A stretch of 64,000 nucleotides of DNA from Cycas panzhihuaensis. Taxonomy: Eukaryota > Cycadophyta. Location of the stretch: assembly GCA_023213395.1 (NCBI GenBank), contig CM041465.1:127789741-127853740 (forward strand). The letters run 5' to 3'. The translations under genes and the position numbers were made by a program. Of the stretch, positions 36,026-47,589 are shown in pieces (within the stretch, counting starts at the first letter, position 1; every line of letters begins with the position of its first letter). The notes below the pieces were generated by a model. That model did not search any database. It saw only the letters and a list, made by a program, of their open reading frames with translations, and was not told the origin of the DNA.

Positions 36026-36028
<3 letters not shown>
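35391..36028 (+). other. Gypsy D 3' region, short repeats and a hairpin
   Basis: Three imperfect ~25 bp units (ACTCCAGAATGTATATAAAC type) lie at 35418-35495, and one more copy at 35980-36003. No gene is seen. A 13 bp perfect inverted repeat sits at 35682-35725. Confidence 0.6.
35682..35725. repeat. Perfect 13 bp inverted repeat (hairpin)
   Basis: AGTTGTTTATTAA (35682-35694) and TTAATAAACAACT (35713-35725) are separated by 18 bases. Confidence 0.9.

Positions 36029-36089
<61 letters not shown>
36029..36089. repeat. (TA)n microsatellite
   Basis: About 61 bp of pure alternating TA. It generates an Ile-Tyr ORF on the minus strand that is not a gene. Confidence 0.97.
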
Positions 36090-36091
<2 letters not shown>

Positions 36092-36429
36092 CTATAAAAA
36101 GAAGAAGAAGAAGAAAAAGTAAAAAATGATGAAATTTATTGCATGTTTCTTTAAACAATCAAGCTAATAAATGTATCATATACTTAATCCAAAAAGGGAA
36201 ATAAGGAGAAAAAAGGGTTTAGAGATAAATATTCATACACAATATTTTAAGAGAAAATAATCGATATACATATATGATAACAACAAAAAATACATTACAT
36301 TTGTCACTCGTGTGACTCATGGTACATACTAAGGCTCACAAAATGCCTCTTATCTCCTTCTTATATCCCTATATAATATGTGATACTCTCATCTCTATGA
36401 CCAATGATGAGATCCCTCTGGGACACTTA

Positions 36430-38170
36430 GATCTTCTCTCTCTCTCCTGCCTGAAGCCTTCTTGTGTGTAGACTCACCATGAGGTGGAAGGTGGTCTTGT
36501 CCTTGATGTACAATGGTACTCACTGATGGAGTATATCGTGCTCCTACATGAGCCAATGTCATCCTATGTAAGTGTTGTCTCTTATCCTCACCTTCCTTAA
36601 GCTCTAGCTCTTACATCCTTAGTTTTGTCCTCATGTCTATGTAAAGATCTTGGGCTCAAAGAGCATGGCTATAATAATTAATATGATGTCCTAGTAGTCT
36701 ACGATCCACTATGTTCCATGCCAATGCCTCCTCTGATGCTAGAATATAGGGGAATATCACCTCTAGTGTCCTTTTTACCTCCCTTAAGGTCACCATCTCA
36801 TCACTTGCCCAATGAAAATATGCAATTCATGATCAGTTCCTTGGAATAGAAAGTCCTCAAAAAGTAAAAGTATGACATGATGTGAGAAAAATTAATTGAA
36901 TAACATACCTAATGACCCCCCTCCTTCTACTACCTCTACTCCCATTGCCTCCTCGACTGGTAATACTTCCCCTTCCTATGGCTTATGGGGAGCCTCTTGG
37001 GTACCCTTGCCCTCTCCTACTCCACTCGCTTTGTCTCTACCCTATCTATCCATTGAGCCTAGCTCCGTGATTTGTATGGAGCCTATTATACCCTCTATAG
37101 GTGCTCCACCCACTTTCCCAAGCACCTGATGGCTCCCTCCTACTCTCCCACTAGATGGGGTACCTCCTCTACCTCTTTGTCTTATCTCTTCACCACCCTT
37201 ACCTCCTCTCCCACCTCATCCTCCTCTATCGCGCCCTCTCCCTCTCCCTTGCCTAGCCAAAAAATCTTCCTCTGCTATTGCCTTTTCTGTGGTATCTATC
37301 TCATCGTTGCTCTATATTGGTATCCCTGTATTCACGTCCTCTATGAGTTGTCTCCTCGTCATCATATTGAGGAGAGGGTTATGTATACTTCTCGCCATGA
37401 TAGCAGGCCTATTATAGATGCTCGATCTCATGTGCCATTTGTTCATCCTTGGATCCATCATGGTCAAATCTCTTGGTTCACCTCCTGACCTCATGAGTGG
37501 AACATGATCATACAACCAGCACATCAATATAGAGCTATATAAGAATCCTCCCCTCCCCATCCCCCTAATTCTAGATAACTAATGACTAATGATGTCCACT
37601 ATGTACTACCCCTAATTAATCAGAATCCCCTACTTGTATCTCCTTACTACTCCTGTCTACTAAGCCAAAACCCCATGAAAATTTGGGTTCTAGATATCCT
37701 ATAAATGATGATTAGAGCAATGATCCTCCTAACCATAGGGATGCCACCTACTGTCTAGATGGCCTCCACCAATATCCCATGATGGTCAGTTTAGTCAGCA
37801 AACCTTGTTAGGTACTTACTACATGCCATCCGAGACTCCTCATTGGTCACTCTAATGAGACTCACTCCCTCCTTGTGCCAACTAACCCCTAGAATCATCC
37901 CCACATCTCTTAGAGTCATCTCAATCTCTTTGATAGCTTATACCTAGAATACATTGTGGCCTAGGATCTAACAACTCACAAAATCATGCAAGATCTCATG
38001 CTCCATCACAAGTTGGGTCAATCCACTCATTTGTGAGAGTCCACATGCTCTCAAAATCCCCTAGTCTATCTCATCTAGCTAGCTAACTAAATCCTTGATG
38101 GGCATCCCCTTATTTTCTTGTATCTTGACCCTATCTAGGGCCTACATCATGCCATTTAAATCATGTTGGT
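36430..38170 (-). pseudogene. Antisense PMD-like (plant mobile domain) gene remnant in gypsy D
   Basis: Read on the minus strand from about 38050, a frame gives LRACGLSQMSGLTQLVMEHE, LHDFVSC, stop, ILGHNVF and EIEMTLRDVGMILGVSWHKE. This is the pattern of PMD (aminotransferase-like) proteins: a Trp-containing helix, H-x-F and then E-M-T-x-x-L-x-D-V-x-x-x-x-G. It continues through TNEESRMACSKYLTRFAD, GGIPMVRRIIALIIIY and, at 37312-37560, MCWLYDHVPLMRSGGEPRDL. A Gly/Arg-rich tail follows (37300-37140, RQGRGRGRDRGG), with a possible splice donor AG/GTATGT near 36908. The last block reads REVKRTLEVIFPYILASEEA and IVDRRLLGHHINYYSHAL. It lies antisense in the 3' region of gypsy D and is disrupted by TAG stops. 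Family assignment is by pattern only. Confidence 0.5.
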
Positions 38171-38870
38171 TTCTTCATTTTTATTTTGGAAATTTAATTT
38201 TTTTTTTTTTTAATAAAGTTAAAAATTATTACTATGTAACTAAAAATATGACTTCATAGTAAAAACTGTAATTTCTTCTAATGGCCTAATATACAAAGTC
38301 ATATTTTTTATCTTATTGTCATATTTTTCACTACTTTATTGTATTTTTATGTAATGCTCATAGTTTTTACACTGTGTTACTATGATTTTCAGCTAGAAAT
38401 CAAAAAATCAAAAAATATATATAATCTTGACTCACTTGATATTTAGCTCTTTGCTCCATGCTACTAAAGATGATCCTCTAAGGCTAATCCTCAATCAAAA
38501 AGAGCTCCCAAATGCCTAAAAAATGAGAGAAATAGCCTCTAGTTACCTCATTTTCTCCTCCTCCTTCTCGTAAAAATGAAATCTTTTTTCATGATTTTTT
38601 TATAAATAGGGAGGGGTCTTTCTCTATTTTCTTAGGTAGAAATATTCTTAGTTTCTATGGAACATATCAAAGTATATTAAGCTTCTCTTCAACCATCATT
38701 CTCATCAAAATTATCTTGAAATGCTGAAAACTATTTATATTTACTTTGATATATTTAATTATCATTTTTCAATATATTTACTTTCTCATGGATCTTATCT
38801 TCCTTTGGAGATATGATTCATCATCTTACACTCATTCTTTTTATGCAGATTATTGGTTTAGTCTCTAAAG
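38171..38870. other. AT-rich gypsy D 3' region, no gene
   Basis: Homopolymer-rich non-coding sequence upstream of the tandem repeats. Nothing else is seen. Confidence 0.6.
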
Positions 38871-38871
38871 G

Positions 38872-39375
38872 ATCACACTCAGAGTCTTCTTTCACCTATT
38901 GATGATCCTAAACTATGATAAGGCCACACTTTGAACTTTCTTTCACCTGTTAATGAACTAAAATGACAGGAACATAGCTCTGAACCTTCTTTTACTTATT
39001 AATGAGCTACAACTATGATAGGAACTTTGCTCTAAGTCTTCTTTCACCTGTTAATAAGCTAAAACTATGATGGGAACTTAGCTTTGAATCTTCTTTTACC
39101 TATTGATGAGCCTAAACTATGATATAGTTACACTCTAAGCCTTCTTTTATTTGTTGATGAGCCTAAACTATGACAAGGTCACACTCTGAGTCTTCTTTCA
39201 CCTATTAACAAGCTTAAACTATGATAGGAAACCCTCCAAAAATGATTGTTAATGAGGCTAAACTATGATAATCGACCTTTGAAAGCCCTCACCCCATTAA
39301 TGAGATTAATCTATGATGGGTTTGCTCTAAAAAGTCAGCTATTAATGAGCTAATAAACTATGATAGTCCATCCTT
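38872..39375. repeat. ~51 bp tandem repeat array (about 7 units plus decayed units)
   Basis: Units carry TCTTCTTTCACCTATTGATG followed by AGCCTAAACTATGATAAGG with variation. Seven are recognisable between 38872 and about 39225; shortened units repeating AATGAGCTAAACTATGATAG continue to about 39375. Arrays in the 3' untranslated region are characteristic of Tat/Ogre elements. Confidence 0.9.
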
Positions 39376-39439
39376 TCTACTTTGGCAAGAAGATTTGCCT
39401 TTGATGCATGGTTAAAGAGAGATAAACTATGACTAGTTG

Positions 39440-39545
39440 TATAGTAGAGTCCTATCCAGTTTGTGGATATTTAATAGTGAAGTCCCATATAATTTATGGG
39501 TATTTTAGTAGCGAAGTCCCATCCAGTTTATGGGTATTAGATAGG
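39440..39545. repeat. ~34 bp tandem repeat (3 units)
   Basis: Units with AGTCCCATCCAGTTTATGGG and a TATTTTAGTAGCGA spacer, at about 39445, 39480 and 39514. Confidence 0.85.
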
Positions 39546-39549
39546 TTTT

Positions 39550-39690
39550 CCTTAGCGATTGATACCCAATCCTTTTGGGTAGGTTTTTGGTGACAATAGG
39601 TGCCTAGTCCTTTTGGTTAAAAGGTGTAAATAGTGGCCTTTTCGTAGTAGAAACCCAGTCCTTTTACGTAGACTTTCTAGTGAGAGTTTC
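39550..39690. repeat. Short repeat with CCCAGTCCTTTTGGGTAG core (3 units)
   Basis: Copies at about 39565, 39602 and 39655 in TGATACCCAATCCTTTTGGG-like contexts; spacing is irregular. Confidence 0.65.
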
Positions 39691-39861
39691 TTTTGGTCCT
39701 ATTATTATAGGAAATTTGTTTAAGGTTTGGTCATATAACTTCTTCATCTCATTATTCATATACTTCATTTGATTCTTATCACATTTGACTAAAAGAACAA
39801 TCATTTGTATTATTGTCACCTCTTACCATTCTATTTCTCTTCTTAGAATAAGAGCTTTAAG

Positions 39862-39876
39862 TGTCAAAGGGAAAAA
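39862..39876 (+). promoter_or_regulatory. Gypsy D polypurine tract
   Basis: TGTCAAAGGGAAAAA lies directly upstream of the 3' LTR. Confidence 0.8.
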
Positions 39877-42274
39877 TATTTCACAAAAAACTTAGCCTTC
39901 ATTTGTATTTGTGACTTTTGATATGTCTCTTGTATGGTTTCATGGAAAAAGGTGAATGATGGACTTATTTAATGATGAGTTAGGCTATGTTTTGATGAAG
40001 AAATATATGGATTTTTGCTTAATGACTTATGATGAATGATTATGTGACATGTATTTTACTATCACCTTCCAATAACTGAGACTATGGCATTAAAAAAATA
40101 TCTTTCGCAATCAATTTAATCTAATGCCTCCTTTAAAACTTGTTATTTTTATATTTTATTCCTAATGTCACCTAAATTTTTATCATTTTTAATCATTTTA
40201 AGGCTTGTACTTATCATTTTCATCTTGTTTTTGGCCTCTTTACTCATTTATAAAGTGATTTGTACTTTAATTTATATTTAAAAATCAATTTTTAACTTTT
40301 TATGAGTTAAATTTCATTTCCCTATTTATCACATTTTTTGTATTGCCAAAAATGTGATCAGTCATATTTTTAGAGTAAAGTCATATTTTTGTAGGTCCAA
40401 AAACATGACTAGTCATATTTTTGACTGTTATACATGCGAAACTTAGCTAGCACACTAGATTTTTACATGTTTCCACCTAGATTTAATGGAATCTTATCCT
40501 TTTGATGCTGAGGAATGATGAGTAGGGTTTTGTCATTTGTAATTATGAGTTAGATTACTAATTGCTTAAGTTTTTATGAATTTCCTAGTGATTTTTAGAG
40601 ATGTTTTGAGGACCGCTACTACTGTGACTTTAAGTTTGATTTTGAAGATGTTTATGGCTAAAAGCGAAAGAGGAATTTGATGCTATGATCTTATGCCTCA
40701 CTAATACTCGAATATTAATGGTTTGATCTTCAACTTTTGTTATTTTTCTCAAAGTTCTCAACCTTAAAGTTCTCCTAAATGGGTAAGGTCTTTCCTATAT
40801 AGTTTTTACTTATCTCACTATATTTTTAAAGGTTGTATTTTGCTCAGAACTTGCTCTTTTTTTTTTACTAATTATTGTGGTAATTTTATATACTTTTTAG
40901 GGCTTGAAATACTTGCTAAAAGGCTAACCCTTTATGGAGTTTATAAGGGATAGACTAAGGTGGGGCATGGTCACCTCTCCACAATTCATATAGCTACCCC
41001 TTCCTATTCTTGCACAACAATTTATATTTCAAGTAGTTTTCCATCTCTTTTGGCTTTGTTTAGCCCTTCTTGTTTGTTGTTTCCTTTATTTTACTTGTTT
41101 TAAAGGAAAGCATTAGGAAGGATTGATCAACTAAAAGAAAAATAACCATTATGAGGAAAATTTATACAATAGGAAAGAAGTTTTGTTTCTATGGTTTTAT
41201 TATTTGCTTGATTTCACTCTTAAGTTTACTTTCTTTTCCTTCAAAAGAAAATTTAAAGTGTTGAATAATAAGTGTATGCTTTATTTTTTAGATTGTTAAA
41301 GATTTAAAGATCCTTTGATAGTCTTTCTTACTTCAATTAAGATAGAATCTTTAAAGCTAGTATCTTATATGAGGACTGTTATTAAGTTTTGTTGTTTGCA
41401 TACAATATCAAAGGTTTGTAAAGTTGTTTCAAACAATAGTAATATATGTTTTGAAGTCTCTCCTTTTGCATAATAGATCATTCATTCAAATAAATGGTTG
41501 CATATGTGTAAAATAAAATCTTCCAACTAGCATTACATACTGTCAATTTCTTTAGAAGCTTGCATAAATAATAACATTGTGTATTGCATTTCTTAGTGGT
41601 ATCTTTCCTTTCATTGTAAGGTATGCATATTGCATGTAGAAGGATAATTTCATATTTGCACTTGTATGTCTCATCTCTAAAGTGAAGAAACAAGGGACAA
41701 AAAAAAAAAAAACATTGCATGCATTTAGTCCTAGTTCATTTTGCTTGTTGGATAAAGGTAAAATAGGCCTTTTAGTTTCGTAGATTGCCTTGATTTATTT
41801 AGTTTCATTTTCTTAAACACAATAAAATAAAACATACATAAAAAAGATAAAACATATAAAAATAAGATGAAATAAACAAAAAATAAAAGAAAAAGAAAAA
41901 GAAAGAAAATTCTTCCATTTGCTTAACCCTTTCCTACATTTAAGTAAAACTCAAAAAGTTGAAAAGATCAAAGGATAGGAGTCCCTAGGAAGGATATTAA
42001 AGATATTATCATAATAGTTCTAAATCTATAACTCCTTCACCCAATTGTATAGGTTAGTGGATTCTACCACCCCCCTTACATCTAAGCCTTTCGTCATATT
42101 CTTCATCCATATCTCATTTGATGACATAACTAGGTGAAGACTCTTTCTTAGGAGTTGGGCAAATATGGTTGCTTAGATATTCTTAAACCTTATATCTCTT
42201 ATTTTTAATTGACATAAAGGAAACACCCCATTGATTTAGAGTTATCTAGTTTAGGTCCACCTGAGATGACACCA
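39877..42274 (+). repeat. Gypsy D 3' LTR
   Basis: 2398 bp, colinear with 12295-14694. It ends ACACCA and is followed by the target duplication CACAT and the resumed copia A frame. Confidence 0.94.
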
Positions 42275-42279
42275 CACAT

Positions 42280-42456
42280 TAATATACAACATCATTTTAT
42301 CATGGAATTTGTATAAGCTGGTAAGATTAAGTTGGTCTACTATAGCACTGGGGAAGAGGTGGTAGACATCTTCACTAAGGCTCTTAGAAAAATTAAATTT
42401 CATAAATTTAGAGATAAGCTTAGAGTCTTCCCAAATAAATATTATGGAGGAGATAT
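42280..42456 (+). pseudogene. Copia A pol C-terminus
   Basis: INIQHHFIMEFV, stop, AGKIKLVYYSTGEEVVDIFT and KALRKIKFHKFRDKLRV complete the RNase H/pol tail (the H-I-D-V-x-x-H-F-x-R and ADIFTKAL motifs). A PPT-like ATGGAGGAGATA follows. Confidence 0.88.
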
Positions 42457-42780
42457 ATTGGGATAATATTTATTTATTTAATTATGAAAGGGCATGTCAG
42501 CATTGGGTGGTGTGGAGATGACTTTAGCCCACCTTAGTTGACCTACACATAATTTATTAATGACATTTATTAACACTTAAGATGGTAGACTTTTGGCTTT
42601 GCCTAATGTCCTGTCTATTTATATCGAGCCTCATGGTCCAAAGGCGTTCTTTAACACTACCTTATTATGGAAATATTGTTAATTTTTCTTATGGATTTAT
42701 AATCCTATGTTTTTCTCTGACCTTTATCACCTACATGGATGACTAAAGGCCCATTGGATCTAGAAGGGAATTTGTGTGAT
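42457..42780 (+). repeat. Copia A 3' LTR (right end approximate)
   Basis: It begins TATTGGGATAATATTT after the PPT, resembling the start TGTTNGGATAAT of copia E. The right end is placed only by typical lineage LTR length; no clear CA or target duplication is visible. Gypsy H gag follows. Confidence 0.65.
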
Positions 42781-43520
42781 GTATTAGAAAATGTTTAGGA
42801 TACATGTCCTAAATTTTATTATAATGGTTTTGTAGTAAGCAACCATCTTAAGTAATTCTCATTGATAAGCAAGAAATACATTATTATAGATGTTGATGTT
42901 ATGGCCTAGTTATTTATATACATATTAGAAGACATACAATTGAATGGGTTCAAGGATTACCTAATAGTTTAATTACTAATTAATAGACTTTAATCAATGC
43001 TTTTAAGCTAAAATATTTTAGTGAAAAATCAAATGATACTCTCATGAAATAATTATTAACTATTAAGAGAGAACCTAGGGAAATCATCTCTTCTTATATA
43101 AAAAGATTTGAAAAGATTACTAGGTCTATTAACCTTGCACATATACAAGCTATAGAAAGAGAAAATGATAGATAAAAGATAAAGAAAGATATGAAGTTCT
43201 AAATAACATTCATTAATATAAGATTACAAATACTCAATGGTGATCCCACTCATATATTACATACATATATATTAGGCTATTAAGACTACCTATCTCTTAG
43301 ACATATGTATGTAGGATAATTACAATAAGAGTAACCTCATATAGTGGAGGATCATAACATTGGGTATGGTTTCTTGAGGGTCTTAATAATGATACCCAAA
43401 TAATAGTCATGAATTAAAACCTAGGAATATGAAAATTTAAAGAGGTTAAGGAAATAGTAATAGGATTTAAGAGATTATTGAACAAATTTAGTAGGATAAA
43501 TTCTACACCTTCCATATAAG
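42781..43520 (+). pseudogene. gag: Gypsy H gag pseudogene, 5' part cut off by copia A
   Basis: From about 42935: WVQGLPNSLITN, stops, TLINAFKLKYFSEKSNDTLM and IKREPREIISSYIKRFEKIT. This is the second half of the Ty3/gypsy gag domain (x-x-W-x-x-L...S-I-x-x-F...L-x-x-x-F). The N-terminal half should lie beyond copia A, outside the window. Bases 43150-43520 are decayed. Confidence 0.75.
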
Positions 43521-44160
43521 AAAAATCCTCAAATTCCTCCAAATGCTAACCCACATTTACAAAATCTTATCAGAAGGTTGAACAATAATTTATAATATTA
43601 GAAAATACAAGTAAAAAGCAAAGAGGTCTTAACCATGATGAAATGAAACACTTATCATAAGGTAGATACTACAAACCGAGAAGATTGTTGGGAAGAGTTG
43701 TTAGAAGATGAAAAAAGTATTAGATTCATTTTTTTTTTAAACATTACCTTATTAGAAGAGCCATAAACTTCTCATTCCATTGATTATATTATAACATCCT
43801 TTAGAGATCTTGATGAAGTAGAAATTCTTGATATGGATTTGATAGTAATGATAAGAGCCCAATAAGGGAAGCATATTACTGGCAATTATAATAATTAGAA
43901 GAATGATATAGTAGCTCTAGCCAAGTAGGTTATAAGGGCATAAAATATAAGATAATCATTTTATTAGAAAGAAATAATAGTCCCTACATCCAATAATGAT
44001 CTTGCTAGAGTTATTGCACCTTAATATGATAGTATCAAGGATTTACAAAAATTTCTTATAAGTATGAATTTATATCAAATGATAAGACTTCCTTAACAAA
44101 GGAAGAAGGTTATAAAAACTCTATAATAGGGTGGTGTAGGCCATAATATTACAACCTTTT
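43520..44160 (+). other. Gypsy H gag-protease linker, decayed
   Basis: Asn/Lys-rich coding-like sequence with many stops and no identifiable motif. Confidence 0.5.
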
Positions 44161-44730
44161 AAGAGGTGGAAGTCATGGAATTGATTATTCTCCCTACAAA
44201 ATAAAAAAGTCCTCTTATCTATGTTTCAATGAATATCCATGACCATTGTATCTTGCATAATTATATCATATCTACATGAACAAGCTATAACATAATTTCC
44301 TATGTTATTATGAAAGCTTTAAGAATAAAGTGTCCAAGAATAAATGAATTAATTAAGCCATTTAATTTAAGGGATACAACTACAATTTGGAAAATAAGGG
44401 ATTTGGTGTTAACTCTTATAAACTAATCTAGGGGTACTTATTATAGTAAATATAATGGCTGTAAATATACCACCTATTTATGACTTATTATTAGGAAGAA
44501 ATTAGGAAGATGAAATTGATGTAATTCTAGATATTTATGTGGAAATCATTCATTTCCTAGTTGGCTAAGACTTAATCACTATACATAAAGAAGATAAAAA
44601 GACAAGTCGTGTAGAGTTAATTAAGGGAAATATTGTTGCATGCACATTGAAATATAATGAATAAGATGTATTTAGTATTTTTCCTATCTTAGATGAAGCA
44701 CTTCCTACAAATGAAGAGAAGGGATATCAT
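44160..44730 (+). pseudogene. Gypsy H protease region
   Basis: YVSMNIHDHCILHNYIIST then SYVIMKALRIKCPR is the protease segment (x-x-A-x-V-M-x-x-x-x-M-K-A-L). IPPIYDLLLGR, with a frame change, is its C-terminal part, with QDLITIHKEDK after it. The active-site Asp is not clearly preserved. Confidence 0.6.
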
Positions 44731-44734
44731 GCTC

Positions 44735-44931
44735 GTATAGATATTGATGTGCCTATTTGGCCTTTATATTTTCATGGAGCCAAGTCAAATTTTAGAGTTG
44801 GAGCTAGTATAATTTTGAAGTCTCTTATAGGATAGACTTTTTAATTTTCTTATAAATTATCTTTAAAATATATTAATAACACAATGGAGTATGAAGCATT
44901 AGTACTAAGATTCCATGAGACCTATGATATG
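44735..44931 (+). pseudogene. Gypsy H RNase H-like domain, N-terminal half (upstream of RT)
   Basis: IWPLYFHGAKSNFRVGASII (His where the first catalytic Asp is usual) and LKYINNTMEYEALVLRFHET (Glu in E-Y-E-A-L). The ATATG target duplication of copia G is at 44927-44931, and the domain resumes at 57786. Confidence 0.85.
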
Positions 44932-45263
44932 TGAAGGTTTGAAATCATCGAGACAGAGTAGAGCAGTAACCAATATTCAATCCATTATAGAGTAAGAGCA
45001 TAAACCAAATCACTTTTCTTCAAGCCATGTTTGAGAGTATTATAGATTTTTAAATAGTGGTGGTATCAAAGGACACCAGGGTTAGTCACCCTAGTAAATA
45101 TATAGTTTAAGGGAGAAGGGAAACCTTCTCAACCTCCAAAATTTAAACAATATTAAAAAAATACTTAACTCAAGTTACCATTAACCTTACATGACTTACC
45201 TTAACATATGTGAGCTCACATGTGCAAAAAGTGGAAGTGGGGTGATGAGCATTAAATCCAATA
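44932..45263 (-). repeat. Copia G 3' LTR
   Basis: 332 bp, + strand TGAAGGTTTG...AATCCAATA. The adjacent TTTTCCCCCTTAAT is the PPT in reverse. Confidence 0.92.
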
Positions 45264-45289
45264 TTTTCCCCCTTAATGTTCATCATGAT

Positions 45290-45975
45290 CATCTTCATTT
45301 TCCTTTGAATTTGTGGTACATGTATTCGAGAAAAACCTTGAGAGAGTGATTGACTACATGTCCTTTAGCTTTATCTTCATTAACCTACATCATTATCCTT
45401 GTAAAGTAGTTTCCATCAACATAGTATGGTTCAAGTGATCTCCAAGTAGGTGTGGCTTGTTTCAAATGGAAAAGAGTGGCTTCATCTTTTACTTTATCTT
45501 CTTGATTCTTTGTCTTATCAGAATCGATTAAGTCATAGGTACATACAACATCATCAAGTGCAACGATGTGATCATCCATTTTATTTGAGTAATTAACATT
45601 AGCTTTTTCAACATAAAGCACCTGCTTTGTCATTTGTTTCACATGTACAACATCATCAACATAGTTAAATTCATTAAAATATAAGGTTTCTCCCCCATAA
45701 ATTGATTCTAGAGTATCCCAAATAGATTTGGATGTAGTTAACTCACTAACATTAATTAATACATCATCATTTATTGTGCTAAAGATTAATGCTATGACTT
45801 CATTATCTTTTCTTAAGTTTTTTTTAAAATTTTGTTCATCCTCTAGGTAGCCATATTCAACAAATTTCTAAAGGTTATTTGCACTAAGAAGTGTTTTTAA
45901 CAAGCCTTTCCAAATATGAAAATTAGTCCCATCAAATGTGGGAATTAACACATCATCTAGATAAATTACCATTTG
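45290..45975 (-). pseudogene. gag: Copia G gag-like reading frame
   Basis: The minus-strand frame starts near 45972: MVIYLDDVLIPTFDGTNFHI, then WKGLLKTLLSANNL, a stop for Trp, KFVEYGYLEDEQNF, NEVIALIFSTINDDVL and KSIWDTLESIYGGET, a copia gag start. It then passes into an acidic C-terminal part of unknown origin (45385-45642: DDVVHVKQMTKQVLYVEKAN, HIVALDDVVCTYDLIDSDK) that lacks a zinc knuckle and any pol motif, and ends close to the PPT. It has only a few stops. Confidence 0.75.
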
Positions 45976-46188
45976 TAAAGCTTTTAGTTTATGAACTCAA
46001 ATGAATAAATGAAGGTATTTAATGAACGAATAATATAAAGTAGGAAATAAATGCTTTTTAATAAATATAAGTCCCTTAATCAATGTAGGTAAGTAATGAT
46101 ATGAAATACATATCTTTTTAAGACAAATGCTTTCCTTTAGTATATAAATCTTAAAAGTAAAGGGCTAAAGTGAGCCAAAGATCATTTG

Positions 46189-46240
<52 letters not shown>

Positions 46241-47218
46241 TATCTTTCAGATGAATGCCTTTACAAATCAATGAAAAATAACTTGATAATAAAGTAAACT
46301 ATATGATTCACGAATATTATTTGCAAGATAACTTTTATGTGGGTTCAAATAAGCTTTGAAAAATAATGAAGTGCTTTGAATGCTTATATGCAATAGAATG
46401 CACCTTGAAAATGCTTTGAAAACTTGAAATAAAACCAAGTAAACCTTCACTATATGGATGAAATCATTAAGAGTAAATATAAGCTCTTTTAAATCAAAGA
46501 AATATGTGTATGTATATATATATACTTGAAATATGCTTATAAAATAAACCTTAAATGGATGCATTCAAAGAGAAACAATTGGCCTAAAGTAAAAAATAAA
46601 TAAGATTTAGGAGAGCTTTGAAATAAATTTATGAGCTAAAAAATAAAATGAAATATTTGGAATAGGGTTAGAGTGCACCTATTTAATGGTTTTGATCCAA
46701 AGGGGGGTCCTTCTCTTTAGGAGACCAAAATGTAGCTTAATATCTATAAAAAATCAATGGTAAGCTTCTAAAACAAGTAAGGGCTACCAACAATTGATTA
46801 GTATCTCGATGATAAATAAATATGTTGAGTTAGAATGAAATTTTTTTCTTGAATATTAAAAAAAAAGTCTAATTAGGACCAAATAGGAGCCTCAACTTTA
46901 ATAACTTTAAAGAGATACAAAATCATGTCAAATTGGAGTAAAACTTATTTTAATGTAAATAGCATTAAAAATCCTTTCTAACAAATCCAACCATTCAGAA
47001 AACAGGCTCTTAGAGCTTAAGATATTAATGAATATGTGTGAGGACCCCTTTATGGACTTAAAATAGAGCCAAGAGGCAGAACTACTATACAATTTAAATT
47101 AAATATTTGTAGAATGATGTGAAAATGGCCATATATAGATTAAAGATCCCTTAACATATCTCAAGTTAAAGAAACTTAGAAAAAAATACTATAATATTGT
47201 TAAAAATAATGAACTAAG
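45976..47218 (-). other. Copia G leader (left part), no gene
   Basis: A-rich non-coding leader. It contains the (AT)n run at 46191-46239. A short minus-strand ORF at 46268-46564 has no recognisable domain. Confidence 0.55.
46191..46239. repeat. (AT)n microsatellite
   Basis: 49 bp of pure AT alternation in the copia G leader. Confidence 0.97.
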
Positions 47219-47561
47219 TGATGGATTCAGAGGAGCAGAGCGAGACATCAGATTGCGCACATCTTGTATTAACCAGTGATTTCTAAAGTTAGCAGTGTTA
47301 AAAAACACTAGGGAGGTATTCCCACCTATTAAATAGATTTTTGGGGAGGTAGTAAGTACCATTACCTGACATATATGTTAGCCAATAAATATTCAAATAA
47401 TATTAAAAAATAATAATAATAAATAATACACATACCTTAATAATGTTGCGTCAGCTCTAGGTGGCTATTGGGAGGCTCTAGGTGCCCAAGGGGGCCTCAA
47501 ATGTGGCTTAGAGGGGCCCTAGGCATATGATTCTTTAGTAACATTGGGGTTAATCCCAACA
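47219..47561 (-). repeat. Copia F 3' LTR
   Basis: 343 bp, colinear with 55853-56195. Both contain GTTAGCAGTGTTAAAAAACA. Confidence 0.95.
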
Positions 47562-47589
47562 TTCTCCCCCATAAGCCCAATGTGGATGA

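Larger units (their letters stand above)
12295..42274 (+). mobile_element. Gypsy D, a roughly 30 kb Tat/Ogre-like element inserted in copia A
   Basis: Two 2.4 kb LTRs (12295-14694, 39877-42274) flank about 25 kb, of which copia E and gypsy I account for roughly 15 kb. The target duplication is CATAT (12290-12294) versus CACAT (42275-42279), and removal restores the copia A RNase H frame K-H-I-N. The leader begins with TAGTGACTATACTGGGGA, a decayed form of the GACTCTGCTGGGGA-type PBS that I recall for Ogre elements. It contains gag, protease, an RNase H, an antisense ORF and tandem repeats, but no readable RT or integrase. Confidence 0.9.

Noticed and set aside
35940-36158. Minus-strand 72-codon ORF with Ile-Tyr run
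   Set aside because: It is an artefact of the (TA)n tract at 36029-36089.
37072-37488. Plus-strand Ser/Pro-rich ORFs at 36896-37488
   Set aside because: They are the complement of the Gly/Arg-rich and PMD-like minus-strand frame, whose pattern is more convincing.
38872-39375. CRISPR-like array
   Set aside because: Units are contiguous and vary without unique spacers, and the context is a plant retrotransposon; it is an ordinary tandem repeat.
42778-42800. Start of another copia B-type LTR (TGTATTAGAAAATG)
   Set aside because: It resembles the copia B LTR start for about 14 bp only; the following sequence does not match, so it is more likely chance or the copia A/gypsy H junction.
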